64,000 nucleotides of DNA from the NCBI GenBank assembly GCA_037176705.1, contig CM073890.1:96648591-96712590 (forward strand), written 5' to 3'. Within the stretch, counting starts at the first letter, position 1. Every line of letters starts with the position of its first letter. The stretch comes from Molossus alvarezi. Lineage: Eukaryota > Chordata > Mammalia > Chiroptera > Molossidae. The notes below the pieces were generated by a model. The model worked only from the letters and a program-made list of their open reading frames with translations, ran no database searches and was not told the DNA's origin. This document shows positions 12,420-23,113 of the stretch, piece by piece. The translations under genes and the position numbers were made by a program.

Positions 12420-13345
12420 CATTTATCAACTCAGTCTCATCCATTCCTGTCATTTCAAATCTTCACTATCTTAAAACTATAACCTCACCACTGACCCCAA
12501 CTACCCACTCTTTCAGCTGGTGACCCCAATCATGCTTTATAGAAAATAGAAACTGCTCAATAAGAATTTCTCAAATCCTTGCCAGTAAGCGTCATGGTCC
12601 AGTCTTGGGCAGCTCTGTCCTGTCCAGCTTCTTATGAATCGTACCCCCTCGATGTCTTCTCTCCATTATATATTCGGACACTCCACCTGAATCTTTCACT
12701 AAGTTTTTAAATAGGTTCAAACCTCTTCCATGAACAAGAATAGAAAATAAAACAACCACTCCCAGTCCCACAAGTTACTCCACCTTACTATTTCTTTCTT
12801 CCTTTTACAGTCAAAATTCTTGAAAGAATTGTATACACGCCCTGTCTCCAGTTCCTTTCCTCCCCTCGCTCCTTAGACTATCTGATCTAGTTTCTGTTTC
12901 AAACCCCTACCAGACGCTCTCTTGTTAAGGTCACCATGCTACTAAATCCATTGAATGTTTTCAGTCCTCACCTTTCTTGTCCTCTTAGCATCATCGACCC
13001 TGCTGGCCACTCCACTCCTCATGACCCACTGTTTGCCTGGCTTCTGTGACAACCAGCTCTCGTGGGCTTCCTCCTACTCCTTCTTTAGATCATATCTTAT
13101 TCTTCACTTCCCCTGGGGACCCTGCCTTTAGTGGTTCAAATATCGCTATTATATGCTCTCTGAGAGCAATAAAACTCTCCTTTGTAACAATTTTCACTGT
13201 GAAATTTTATATTTGTCTGTGTGCTCTCCCCACTTGTAAGCTGAAGAAAGGCAACAAAGCATGCTAGTTTTTCTCGTCACCATGGACACTGTACCTGGTT
13301 GACAGCCTGGTGGCTCAATAGCGATCTGGCTAGTGGATGAATGAC
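12420..13345 (+). mobile_element. L2: L2 LINE, ORF2 end and 3' region
   Basis: Several L2 blocks occur in order: 'agtcaaaattcttgaaaga' (12811), 'gttaaggtcaccatgc' (12925), 'atcatcgaccctgctggccactccactcct' region (12990; corresponds to the 'gcatttgacactgttgaccactcc' coding block), 'ggcttctgtgacaacc' (13040), then the 3' part with 'acttgtaagctgaagaaagg' (13231) and 'ctgtacctggttgac' (13291). No frame is intact. Confidence 0.75.
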
Positions 13346-14450
13346 TAAATAACTCCCAGTGAACGAATGTAAAGCTTAGAACTGAAGAAAATAGAGGGTG
13401 CATCACTTGCCCAGTACATGAGGATATGATTAGTAAATACATTTGTTTCATATTATTTCCTGTTTGGATCACTTTATTTTAAATTTCTATTAATTAAACA
13501 CACACCCAACATGTTTCAGGAATTTATCTAAGCAGGGTTGTTTCAATCTATTTAATGTTTGCATCATTTTTATTTTTATTTTTTATTCTTCAACCCACAC
13601 TTCATATTTAATGTAACCTCCAAGTAGAGTCACATAAAACTGCATAAGACTGTCTCTACTCTTAAAGGCATAATTCTTTCCCTCTTTATATATATTAAAA
13701 CTTCAACTGGAAATACATTTTAAATACCTATTTATTTAAACAAGTACAAATGTAGAGATGATAACTATTAGAATGATGAAGAATAAAAGAGGTGAAAGTC
13801 TTGAAAAGCTCATTAAAATTACATTAAAAAACCTTCTATTTCACCCAAAATATTTTTAGAATCATAAAATATATTTACACAAAAGATGTCCATATAGAGA
13901 AATATATAAAAGACTTATATTTAGAAACTGGTATGAATGAACACTTTCAGTTTGAGAAATGGATCAAATATCATTGCTTATGATCATCAGCTATATTCAC
14001 TGAACAAGCATTTTTTGAGCACTTGCCATTAGCCAAGGTAAGCCAGGTCCTCTTCATGACCATGTGGATGTGGGATTGCGCATAGGGGAGAGGAAAAGGT
14101 CAAAGGACACAGACGTTTCTAGGTGTGCTGACTTCAGGAGAAACAAATAGGAGCTATTTCTGAAAGTTTTGAATTTGGGCCACCAGTGTGTAATTAAATT
14201 AAAACACATTGAAAATATGCCTATAATGAGAAGTGAAGAGTTCTTGCTTATAAATACCATTTTGGTAGTAAGTGATACATCAATGATGGTTGAAGGTCAA
14301 GGAGCAATTGACAGTGTTGGCTGTCGTGGAGAGGTCAAGCCACATTGTAGGTGCAAAAGGTCTTTGGATTTCCTAATTTATATAAATTAGACTCCACTGG
14401 ATTTGGAATTACAAAACAGAATTTTTCTTTGAACTGAAGGTATCAATCAA
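13346..14450. other. Mostly unassigned; possible L2 scrap
   Basis: AT-rich DNA. The phrase 'cagtgttggctgtcgtggagaggtcaag' region near 14310-14340 resembles inverted L2 coding DNA ('aaatgctgctgagaggtcaag') but is too short to be certain. The rest is unrecognised. Confidence 0.35.
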
Positions 14451-14459
14451 TTTGATCCA

Positions 14460-14650
14460 TGTTAGACAGCAGTGCATTCAAATCCATGTTTTATCACCTT
14501 TTATATGTGACATTAGTCCAATTACTTAATCTCTTGAAGCCTCAGAGTTTCTAATCTGTAAAGGGAAGATAACAATACCTGTCTTTCAATCTTTAAGAAA
14601 GAATGAAATAAAATGCTTAGATCAATAGTTCAGTGAATAAATGTCAAATA
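14460..14650 (+). mobile_element. MIR: MIR SINE
   Basis: The MIR core is visible: 'gtccaattacttaatctcttgaagcctcag' region (14516-14546), 'aatctgtaaagggaagataac' region (14553), 'gaatgaaataaaatgc' (14602) and 'cagtgaataaatgtca' (14631). Confidence 0.8.
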
Positions 14651-15162
14651 CATGGCACTGGTAATGGGGAGCAAGACAATGATGACCAAAGTCTTCTGTT
14701 TATGATGGCCAGATTTGTTCTCCATCTATTCTCAGACCTACATGGACGGTGTCAGGATGGTTTCCAGTTGGGAGGCAAACATAAGACATCATAAGGTGAA
14801 AGGAGAATGATGGTAGGATGTAAGTTCCCCCAGCATCCTCCCTGCCTGGTATCAGGTTGACAGTGGCTGTGTTTTCCTCAGCTCCTGGTCGGAAGCCCTC
14901 TCTACAATCCTGCACTTTCAGTAGCCACTTCTTTTCATCACCCTCTACAGCCAAGGGCTGGTAAGGGATCTCCCTTCTTGCTAGCCCAGAGTACTGTTCC
15001 TTCTTCCATATATCTGTTTGCATACTAGTAAATAGTCCCTCTATTAACATCTTCACTTACCTGGATTGGGTATACATTTATTTCCTGTTGGAATCCTCAC
15101 TAATATAATAGGCATCATTCCTATTTTACACAAAGGCTCTGAAGGACTGTACCCAGGATAAT
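14651..15162. other. Unassigned; 118-codon open frame on the minus strand
   Basis: An uninterrupted minus-strand frame runs 15056-14700 with no recognisable domain. The plus strand ends 'ttcctgttggaatcctcactaat' (about 15082-15104), reminiscent of the 3' edge of an old LTR-type repeat ('tttcctg-ttggga-ccctgactgat'). I therefore favour a decayed repeat over a gene, without naming a family. Confidence 0.35.
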
Positions 15163-15174
15163 AAAAACAGTAGG

Positions 15175-15433
15175 GTCCTGGCCAGTTTGGCTCAGAGTTA
15201 GAGCATCAGTCTGCTGTCCAGAGAGACCCGGGTTCAGTTCCCGCTAAGGGCACGTACCTCAGTTGCAGTTTGTCCCCGACCCTGGTTGGTCGTGCGGGTG
15301 GCAGCCACTCAATGTGTCCCTTTCACATCGATGTTTCTCTCTCTCTCTCTTCCTCTCTCTCCCTCCCACTCTATCTGAACAAAAAATGGAAAAATGTCCT
15401 CAGGTGAGGATAAAAAAACAAACAACAACAACA
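15175..15433 (+). mobile_element. Ves: Ves SINE with 12-bp target-site duplication
   Basis: Starts 'gtcctggccagtttggctcag', has a B-box-like 'gggttcagttcc', the 'ttcacatcgatgtttctc' body, and ends 'cctcaggtgaggat' plus an A-rich tail. The duplication 'aaaaacagtagg' is perfect at 15163-15174 and 15434-15445. The direct flanks suggest a fairly recent insertion. Confidence 0.97.
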
Positions 15434-15467
15434 AAAAACAGTAGGAATTTCAAGCTAGATAGCTAGC

Positions 15468-15690
15468 CATGGGTTCAAACCCCATTCAAGTTTGATCCAA
15501 TCGGACTCCTTTCTAGCTGAGTGAGTCATGTGAACTTCTTTGTAGCTGTGTGTTTCGGCAAGTTATTGAAACTCTCCAAGGCTGTTTTCTCTTCTGCAAA
15601 ATAGCTCCAGCTCATTTCTCTGAGTCTTACAAGTGATAATACAATTGAAGTAATCATCGTAGTGTCAGGTACAGAGTGGTTAATAAGACA
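15468..15690 (+). mobile_element. MIR: MIR SINE
   Basis: Features in order: 'atgggttcaaaccccattc' (15469), 'tagctgtgtgtttcggcaagttattgaaactctc' region (15543-15576), 'gttttctcttctgcaaaata' (15584), 'gtgtcaggtacag' (15661). Confidence 0.75.
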
Positions 15691-16565
15691 TGTTAGTTTT
15701 ATTCCCAAAAAGTTCCTATAAGTCACAGTCTTTGGTAATATCAATGGTCACTCTGAAAGATAAACTTTCTCATTTTTATTATTTTGTGAGTGCATTTTGT
15801 TTACACTATAATCAAATAAGATTCTTAGAGGTTTTCCTGTATTATTTTCATCGTAGTTCATTTTATTTTTGCAAATTTGACTATAGAATTATGCTTAAGC
15901 TTCCAAGATAAACCTCTACTTTATATTTCACAGTAGTAAAGTTAAACAAAAGTTATGAAAACAAAATCTTCCTGTCTTCTAATTTGAAAAGTTTCTTGGC
16001 AGGTTGGCGTAGTGCAGAAATTGTTCATCCAAATGGATTTTATTAATGATTCTAGCAATCAGCCATACTAAATCTCCCTTTTTGACAGCATTTTCCTATT
16101 GGTGTATTTGATCATTGCTTATCTTACACAGAGGGACGGATTTAATTCAAAGCTATCTCTGAAAGCTCCTCAGACGATGGAGAGCAAGCTTTCTGCACAT
16201 CTGGCTTGAAATTGCTGTTCCACGCTGGGGATTTTCAGGTATTATCAGAAATCATTTGCACACCAATTGGCAATGGAAGTGGCACTGGCAGGCTTTATTA
16301 AGTCTGATGTTTTGTACTACAAGTATATTGATTGGAATATGTCAGCTCTAGGCACATTCCAATTTTGTTACATTTAACTTAACTATGACTTGGAGATTTC
16401 ATTACCGTTGTGCACTGGGCCTGATCTTACCAGGAAAGAAAGAAATTGCTTATTAAAAATATATATATATTTTAGTGTCTCAGGCTGCCAGTTCAAAAGC
16501 AGAAATTGTCATTTTCATGTTAAAGGATTCACTGTTATGGATTTTAGAGATGGAAAAGACGGCAG
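15691..16565. other. Unassigned; 16.09-16.35 kb is a candidate conserved block
   Basis: No repeat or gene recognised. The part 16090-16350 has balanced composition, no repeat signature and several motif-like words ('gaaatcatttgcac', 'ccaattggcaatgg'), so it could be conserved non-coding DNA. This is an impression only. A TA-rich run lies at 16460-16472. Confidence 0.3.
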
Positions 16566-16569
16566 GAAG

Positions 16570-16800
16570 AAAGCTAATGTTAATTGTATAGTCACATGTA
16601 CCAGGTGTTCTTCATATTTTATTTGAACCTCCAAACAAATCTTACAAGGCAGGAATTACCTTTAGTTCACTGAATCCAGACAGGTTACATATCTGACCAT
16701 GAGTCCCTTATCTTGGAAGTGATGGATTTGGGTCTCAACTCGAGGTTGCTCTGATTTCCAAGTCCCTGCTCATTCCACCACAATCCAATCACCACCTCTC
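16570..16800 (-). mobile_element. MIR: MIR SINE, antisense
   Basis: The plus strand reads as an inverted MIR: 'gtaccaggtgttcttcatattttatttgaacctcc' region (16598-16633), 'caaggcaggaattacc' (16645), 'gacaggttacatatctgacc' (16679), and 'ctctgatttccaagtccctgctc' region near the end. Confidence 0.65.
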
Positions 16801-16889
16801 TGTGGTCAGCGCAGCAATTTTATTAGAGAATGGCTTTTTAAAACTTCCTAAAAACCTCATTGTACTTTTAGACAATTTTCTCAGCTACG

Positions 16890-17505
16890 AACTGACCTCA
16901 AAGTGTTCTCTCACCACCCCATTGCTCTGCTCTCAACTTAATGCCTCGTCATCCTGCCTGGATTGTTGCAATACCATTTAACTTGCCTCCTTGACTCTAG
17001 GTTTGTCCACGCCCATACATTATTTACGTTAATATTTTCAACCAAATATTTTAATCCCTATTGAGACTCTTCCACAATTTACCGTCACCAACGAGATAAT
17101 AGTCAGAATGAGTCAGTACCATGTTCAAGGCATCCACAGTCTATCCCCTGCCGAAACAGTCAGCAAGCGAGGTCACTTCTCATACCCTTTGTTCCAGGCT
17201 GTGGACTCTCCCTAAATTCATTACTCTTTTCCAACCTCTTAGGTTGGACAGGTTTCTCAACACTCATCTTATCTGGAGATATGTGTCTGTTAAGACCCTA
17301 GTCAAAAATTACACTTTCAATGAAGACTTCCCTGTCCTTTCTGAATGATTTTATATCCAAATCATTGTTTCTACTTTTAAGAACAATATTGGACTGAAGT
17401 TACTCCTTTGCATTCCTCTCTTCCTAACAGATTTTGAGCTTTTGCAGGGACTGTGTTTAGGTATTTAATAATCACTTGCAAATAAATAAATCTGTTAAAA
17501 CCTTT
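16890..17505 (+). mobile_element. L2: L2 LINE, 3' region
   Basis: Blocks in L2 order: 'cctggattgttgcaatacc' (16957), 'ttaacttgcctcctt' (16978), 'ttgttccaggctgtggactctcc' region (17188), 'aatgaagacttccctgtcc' (17319), 'gagcttttgcagggactgtg' (17435) and 'ataatcacttgcaaataaat' at the end. Confidence 0.8.
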
Positions 17506-18572
17506 AGAGTTATGTCCCTGTTTTCAAGCTAATATATTTAGAAATAGCAACTTTGGGAATCTAGTTCATTATACGGATGCTTTGGAAACATTTCCATCTG
17601 ACTTACTCTTGGAATCTTCTAAATTGGCCAGGGCATAGCTAGAGAGTGAGAACTTCTGCTCCTTAGTAGAAGCTGGGAGGGGGCTCAAGAAGAGAGGAGC
17701 CAGAACACCGGTGCCTAAAAATTAAGAAGGATATTTTAAGAAGCAGAGAGCAAAATCGAAAGCGGCACCCAGAAAATAAGCTCAGGTGTCATAGAATTGA
17801 AAGAGGTAGAAGCTGAGTAAGAGGTACCTCTGCAGCTTTGGAGAGACTCAGAGATGGGTATTGATTTCAAGAACATAGAGTATGTGAGGGAGGGTCTTGG
17901 ATTAAGAAGGGGGATCAGTAAGATGAGCTAAAGAAGCCAGAGCAGAAAACGATAGTCTGCCAGGGCTCAGAGCTATGTATCCTGACATTTTCAATCCAGT
18001 GTTAGATGCCACACAAACCTCACCGGTAATAACCAACGGCATGTCACTCACATCTCTGCTGTCAGTCCTGTCACTAAACAGATTACTTGTGAAGCAAGAA
18101 GACAATGAGTTTGTAGGGAAAGAGACATTTGAAATTGACCAAACAAACCCAAATAAAAATTTCAGGCAAATAAGAGTGCGTTTTTACTTGACCAGTTAGA
18201 TCTTTGCAGTACACGTTTGCTTGTCTCTGTTGATCCTCTGGCAAGCGATACTGACAAGCCAAGGATGTAAATAGCAAAATAGAAAAGAAAGAGAAGCAAG
18301 CCATGGGCATAAGCACCAGAAAAGCCCTAGACAGGATAATCAGATCCTTTACAATTGAGAGTTAGTTGTAGGCACAATTAAACAAACATTAATTCATTTC
18401 TTCATTTAACAGAAAATTGGATGGCCTACATTTTTCTGAGCACATATAAAACTGGTATGAAAACTAATAAACACTTGATACCATGTGACAATGTGACACC
18501 CTCAGGTGCCATTAGAGTACTGTCTGACCACTGATGCCTCCCAATTAGTCTTCATATCTGCAGCCTGTAAGC
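17506..18572. other. Unassigned sequence
   Basis: No gene or repeat can be supported. 17640-17950 is purine-rich on the plus strand. Confidence 0.4.
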
Positions 18573-18574
18573 CT

Positions 18575-18765
18575 ACACAGTTCGACACAGTAGCTGCTAG
18601 CCACATGTTGCTATCTAAATATAAATTTAAAATAATTAAAATGATAAAAATTCAGTTTCTCGGTCACATCAGTCACATTTCAAGTGCTCAGTGGCCACGT
18701 GTGGCTGCTGTCTTGAACAGCACAAATGTAGAACATTGACATCATTGGCACGACCGTTCCGGTTT
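18575..18765 (+). mobile_element. hAT-Charlie-type MITE (MER3-like)
   Basis: Characteristic words are 'tagctgctagccacatg' (18591), 'ttaaaataattaaaatgataaaaattcagtttct' region, 'cagtcacatttcaagtgctcagtggccacgtgtggctgctg' region (18670-18711) and 'gaacagcacaaatgtagaacatt'. The same family recurs at 35.56 kb. The subfamily name is from memory. Confidence 0.7.
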
Positions 18766-18867
18766 GCCCTAAACAGCCCCACTAAGCTAACCTTGCTCAT
18801 GGATACTTTTCACAAAGCAGTTTCATGCTCAGAAACCTCTGACAGGTTTCTTACTGCCACAAGGACA

Positions 18868-18930
18868 GGGCTTCTCAAAATTTAAGGTACATTTATATTA
18901 TCTGGAGATCTTGTCAAAATCAAGTCTCCC
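18868..18930 (+). mobile_element. MER20-like hAT MITE, left part
   Basis: 'gcttctcaaaatttaaggtac' and 'atctggagatcttgtcaaaat' match the beginning of a MER20/MER5-type element. It is interrupted by the Ves SINE that follows and resumes after 19120 ('ttataggtctgaggcgagccc', 'gattctgtattta'). Confidence 0.6.
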
Positions 18931-19119
18931 CCAGCCGGTGTGGCTCAGTGGTTGAGCGTCGACCCCTGCACCAAGAAGTCGCCAGTTCCATTCCCAGTCA
19001 GGGCACATGCCCAGGTTGTGGGTCAGTCCCCAATGGGAGGCATGAAGGAGGTGGCCAATCAATGTTCCCACTCATCGATGTTTCTCTCTCTCTCTAAAAT
19101 CAATAAAGAAAAAAAAAAT
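18931..19119 (+). mobile_element. Ves: Ves SINE, short-tail type
   Basis: Head 'cagccggtgtggctcagtgg', B-box-like 'ccagttccattcc', 'gggcacatgcccaggttgtg', 'caatcaatgttcccactcatcg' region, and 'taaaatcaataaag' before the A tail. It belongs to the second Ves type in this window. It sits inside an older hAT element. Confidence 0.95.
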
Positions 19120-19205
19120 TAATGGAGTCTCTTATTTTATAGGTCTGAGGCGAGCCCAAGATTCTGTATTTATACTTAATCCCCAGATGACACCAATGGT
19201 GTTTC
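19120..19205 (+). mobile_element. MER20-like hAT MITE, right part
   Basis: Continues the element broken by the Ves copy: 'ataggtctgaggcgagcccaag' region and 'ttctgtatttatacttaatccccagatgac' region correspond to the 'taggtctggggtggggcc...ttctgcatttctaacaagctccca' part. Confidence 0.55.
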
Positions 19206-19445
19206 TTTAATCATTCATTTCAAAGTTCTCTGTCTCTCACCAGCCCTACCTGATGTTCATCAGCTTCCAGAAGGGACCCTCCTTTGCTCCAGTGGCTATG
19301 TTTCTCAACAATGGCTACTGATGACATTATTCAGGCTCTTCTATGTTCAGTCAATTTCTCCATCTGTGCAAAGGCCTTCCCTGGTGGCTCAGCCTGCTCA
19401 GTCACGACTCCCATTGTCTGTGCATAGGTATCTCCTCAGGGCAGC
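19206..19445. other. Unassigned sequence
   Basis: Nothing recognisable between the hAT fragments. Confidence 0.4.
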
Positions 19446-19449
19446 TTGG

Positions 19450-19560
19450 TAACTTGCACTATCCAAGCCCCACCCCTGGAAATTCCAGTCATTAGATTTG
19501 AGTTGGGACCCAGAACACACTTGATTAATAAGCTGCAGGCAATTCTAATATCAGTGCTTC
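19450..19560. mobile_element. MER5-type hAT fragment
   Basis: 'ccaagccccacccctgg', 'gagttgggacccagaac', 'aataagctgcaggcaattctaat' are diverged forms of the MER5/MER20 interior. It is short, so the family is uncertain. Confidence 0.45.
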
Positions 19561-19724
19561 CCTAACCAATCACTGAGAAATGTCTCAGTAACTTCCTATC
19601 TAAATAACTGATTTTGAGATTAAAAAAACTTATAACCTAACATTGATATTCAACTGCTTATAGTGTTTATGACATATTGAAAAATTAACTATAAACAATC
19701 CCTATATGTCTAAAAACGTCTAGA

Positions 19725-19980
19725 GCTATGGATTCCAACCCTGATCACATGTTGGAATCCCTTGAGTAAGATGTTAAAATCCGAGTGCAAACGCCGCTTT
19801 CCCAGAGATTCTGATTTAAGTGGTAAAAAGACTATTTCCAAATAAGGTCACATTCATAGGTATCTCAGGTTAGGATGTCAACATTTCTGTTTTGGGGACA
19901 AAAGTCAACCTACAAGCTCCCCCAAGTGATTCTAATATCGATCCAGCTTGTAAGAACTGTGGTTCTAGACTCTGGTTCTG
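19725..19980 (+). mobile_element. MER5A-like element split by an MLT1 scrap
   Basis: The left half ends 'cccagagattctgatttaagtgg' (19801-19822) and the right half resumes 'agctcccccaagtgattctaat' (19915-19936), which are neighbouring blocks in MER5A. Between them lies unrelated LTR sequence. Confidence 0.65.
19825..19914 (-). mobile_element. MLT1/MST-type MaLR LTR scrap
   Basis: 'ctatttccaaataaggtcacattc' region, 'caggttaggatgtcaacatttctgttttgggg' region and 'acaaaagtcaacctaca' match the inverted 5' edge of an MLT1/MST LTR. Only about 90 bp remain, nested in the MER5A-like copy. Confidence 0.65.
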
Positions 19981-20135
19981 AGACTTGAGCAAACATCAGA
20001 ATCACCAGAGGGCTTGGTAAGACAAGGATTGCTGAATCCAACCCCAAGAGTTGGTAGGTCTAGGGTGGGCCCAGGAATTCACCTTTTTCTAACAAGCATG
20101 AAAACCACTGGATGTATCTCTCCCACCCTCGGAGG
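19981..20135. mobile_element. MER20-like hAT MITE
   Basis: 'aaacatcagaatcaccagagggcttggtaagac' region, 'ttggtaggtctagggtgggccc' and 'tctaacaagcatgaaaaccactgg' give nearly the whole short element, ending in the terminal 'aaccactg'. Confidence 0.7.
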
Positions 20136-20139
20136 AACA

Positions 20140-20258
20140 GCTTAGGCATCACCTGGGAGCATAGGGGAAATGCAGAATGTTGAGCCTAACCCAGACTCTG
20201 AGACAGAGCTGCGTTTTAACAAAATTTCCAAGTATTTTGAAAGTTTATTAAATTTTTA
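20140..20258. mobile_element. MER5/MER20-type hAT fragment
   Basis: 'ggcatcacctgggagcatagg', 'aaatgcagaatgttgagcc', 'gcgttttaacaaaatttcc' are typical words of this group. Confidence 0.6.
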
Positions 20259-21838
20259 GAAGCATTGTTGTATACTATTCAAACAAAATTGTTGTTAAAT
20301 GGCTGGTTAAATAATTTCACGAGGGAATGGACGGATAAAGAAATAAAGGAGCGGATTGTCCAATGGCCTATCTCTCAGGAGACAGACCCTGGGCCTTCTA
20401 AATCCATTGCTGAGGAAGTGGACTTAGGCGTGTTGGTACTTCAGCAACTGAGTGTTCTCTGCTCATTTGGCCTTCTTTAGGCTGTAGCCAAGGAGTGCCA
20501 GGCCTTCCTCCGCCTGTGCCTTCTTAACGTTGTGTGGCTTCGCTCTCAGCGCGCAGTTATTTGTGCCAGGTTTGAAACAGAAGGCTGGCTGGAATATAGA
20601 GAAACACAGAGTGTGGATTTAGTCGTGAACTGGCTCTGGGCCAAAAGGGTAGCAGGTAAGTTTCAGAACTTCAGCTGAAAAAGAAAGAAAAGCTTTTAGA
20701 AAACTTAGAGTCAAGTCAAAACATGCCATCTGTGATTTTTCTTTTGGCAGATATACTGTAAAATAAGAGTAGAACAAATTCCCCAGGTAATAGTAATTGA
20801 ACTATAAATGTCATTATTGATAGATTGTGTTTCTGGAAACATTGTTCTAGAGCTAAAGTGTTCATGTGAATCCCAAGAAGGAATTTAGAAGTAGGCTTTG
20901 AAAGTCTTCTTTCTTCCTCTCTCCACTCCTGATTTCCATTTCCCTCTTGGAGAGTTGTACCTTTTCTTTTTTCTAATCAAGTCGCACACCCAGGCAGGCA
21001 CACACAGTGGTCTTATAGAAGGCCACAGTTGTTTTTGAAAGACCAGTTAGTGTGGATGTTTTTTTTTTAATGGAACCATTTCATACCCACATTTGATAGA
21101 AAGATTGACAGACTTCACATTAAGGTTTGCTGTTCTTAATCTGCCAATTTAAGGGAGAGTTGATTTCATTTTAATAAAATGGACATTGTCTGGAGAGGCA
21201 CAGTCTGATTTCAGGGAGCAATGTCATTCATATGTTGCATCCTGCCACATGGCTTGAGGAACATTCATTTAATGTGCTGCTGCCTCTACTTCCTCTTCTG
21301 TAAAATAGGATTAACAAAATTATCAATCTGGCTTCCAGATGTCTATTAGATTTAAGTGGAACACATGTCTCATAACCAAAAAAAAAAAAAAAATTCTCCC
21401 ATGTTTTTAGCCATGTAATATAGATACATTTCTGTAATCACCATTTAATTTAACTTAATTTAAATTTTATTTTCTTTCTTGTATGAGCTTATAAAATCAG
21501 TTTCCACATTCTGAATGCTCAATTAAGGCAAATAGGATTTTTGGTTTGAAATCAGCCAGTTACATGCATTAGTAGCTTTAGAATAAAGAATAAAATTAAC
21601 AGCTCTAGAAATCTCTTTATTTGTGCACAGTGAAAAATATTCTCTACCCAAATCCAGGATGAAAAACTTTTCTTATCTCTCTCACATTCTCTACTGACAA
21701 ATTGCTGAATCACTGTGTGTGGCAGCCAAGTTCGACTCTACTGGGCATGCTTCTTTGAGAATTGCAAGGGGCACCCGAGGTCTCTCTGCTATTTCGAGAT
21801 AACAGGAATAGAAGGGCAGCCTGATGTCACATTCTAAA
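20259..21838. other. Unassigned sequence with a possible weak MIR
   Basis: A 71-codon plus-strand frame at 20265-20480 has no family resemblance. 'cctcttctgtaaaataggattaac' near 21291 may be the core of a decayed MIR. Short T and A runs occur at 21060 and 21379. Otherwise unique-looking. Confidence 0.4.
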
Positions 21839-21840
21839 CA

Positions 21841-21841
21841 G

Positions 21842-21875
<34 letters not shown>

Positions 21876-21890
21876 ATGTGTGTGCATGTG
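21841..21890. repeat. (GT)n microsatellite
   Basis: About 15 uninterrupted GT units followed by 'gcatgtgtgtgcatgtg' variants. The minus-strand His/Thr-rich peptide is an artefact of this run. Confidence 0.95.
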
Positions 21891-22195
21891 TTTGAGAAAG
21901 ATGTTATGTCTTTCTTTCTTATTAAAGCTGATGGAGACTCTGCATCTCTGTATGTTTATGCAAATCACAGATTGTACAATTTGAGCATAATATGAGGATC
22001 TTGCAAAATCATATAGTACAACTAACTCTACACTGTAGTATGATAACATGTTGATAGCCCAGGCCATAGGTCAGAAGAGTTGGGGGCCAGCTACTGAAAT
22101 ATATACTTGTAAGTCACTTTCCAAGACTAGTGTGAGGAAAATTCTGATAACTGAGACTTAAAGTTTTAATCCTACTCCTGTTATCATGTCCTTTC
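21891..22195. other. Unassigned sequence
   Basis: Nothing recognisable. Confidence 0.4.
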
Positions 22196-22199
22196 TTGT

Positions 22200-22870
22200 T
22201 GGTGAACTTTATTTATTTAAGGGTAGGTCTATTTACCAAATTTCTCTTTGTTCTCCTTTGTCTAAAAATGTCTTTATTTCTGCAAAATAGTTTCATTTAT
22301 TATAGAATTTAAGGTTGCCTGTTCTTTTCCTTCAGTTCAAAAATGTTTGGCTACTTTTTTTCTAAACTCCGTGGTTCTAATGAGAAATTCACTGTCATTT
22401 AAAGTGTTTTCCCCCTAGATATAATGCACTGCTTGTGTATGATTGGTTTTAAGACTTTTCTCTTTGTCTTTAGTTTTAGAAGTTTAATTATGACTTGTAC
22501 TGGCATGGAATTCTTTGGTCTTGTCCTATTTAGGGTTTGCTTAGTTCTTGAATCTGTATGTTCACATTTTCTGTAAAATTTAAAGTTTTCACTTATTACT
22601 TTTTTAGTTACCTTTTTAGCCTCATGTTCTTTCTCCTCTCCCTCTGGAACTATGATAATATAAATATTAGAACTTTTGTTATTGTCCCTCTCTGAAGTGA
22701 TATATGCACATCACTATATATATATATAATTTCTCTGTTTTTCATATTGAATACCTTCTATTGTTTGTCTGTCTTGAAGTTTACTGATTCCTTTTACTTT
22801 GAGCCTATCCTGTGAGGGTTTTGTTTTGGTTTGTTTTTATTTTTTTGGTATTTTTAGTTATATAGTTTCC
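22200..22870 (-). mobile_element. L1: Old L1 (L1M/HAL1-like), ORF1 region, antisense
   Basis: The plus strand carries degenerate inverted L1 ORF1 sequence, for example 'tttctcctctccctctggaactatgataatataaatatt' region (22631-22668). This is the same block as 'ttctccttctggcacccctatgatgc' in the HAL1 at 46.2 kb but far more diverged. It continues after the Ves copy. Confidence 0.65.
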
Positions 22871-23113
22871 TTTTTTTTTTTTTTTTAATCCTCACCCAAG
22901 GATATTTTCCCATTTATCTTCAGATAGAGTGGGAAGGAGGGAGAGAGAGAAACATCGACATGAGAGGGACACATTGACTGGTAGCCTCCCACATGACCCA
23001 ACTAGGGCTGGGGATGAACTGCAACCAAGGTAGGTGCCCTTGACCAGAATCAAACCCAGGACTCATTGGTCCATGGGCCGATGCTCTCATCAATTAGCCA
23101 AACCAGCCAGGGC
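22871..23113 (-). mobile_element. Ves: Ves SINE inserted in L1, perfect 8-bp duplication
   Basis: Tail side 'ttttaatcctcacccaagg', body 'aaacatcgacatgagaggg', head 'aattagccaaaccagccagggc'. The duplication 'tagtttcc' is perfect at 22863-22870 and 23114-23121, so the two L1 halves were continuous before insertion. Confidence 0.97.

Noticed and set aside
14700..15056. 118-codon minus-strand frame as a small gene
   Set aside because: No family match, no supporting context, and the plus strand has an LTR-like edge. Chance or repeat origin is more likely.
17620..17640. 'ttggccagggca' as a Ves remnant
   Set aside because: Only the last dozen bases of an inverted Ves head match. The preceding sequence is unrelated.
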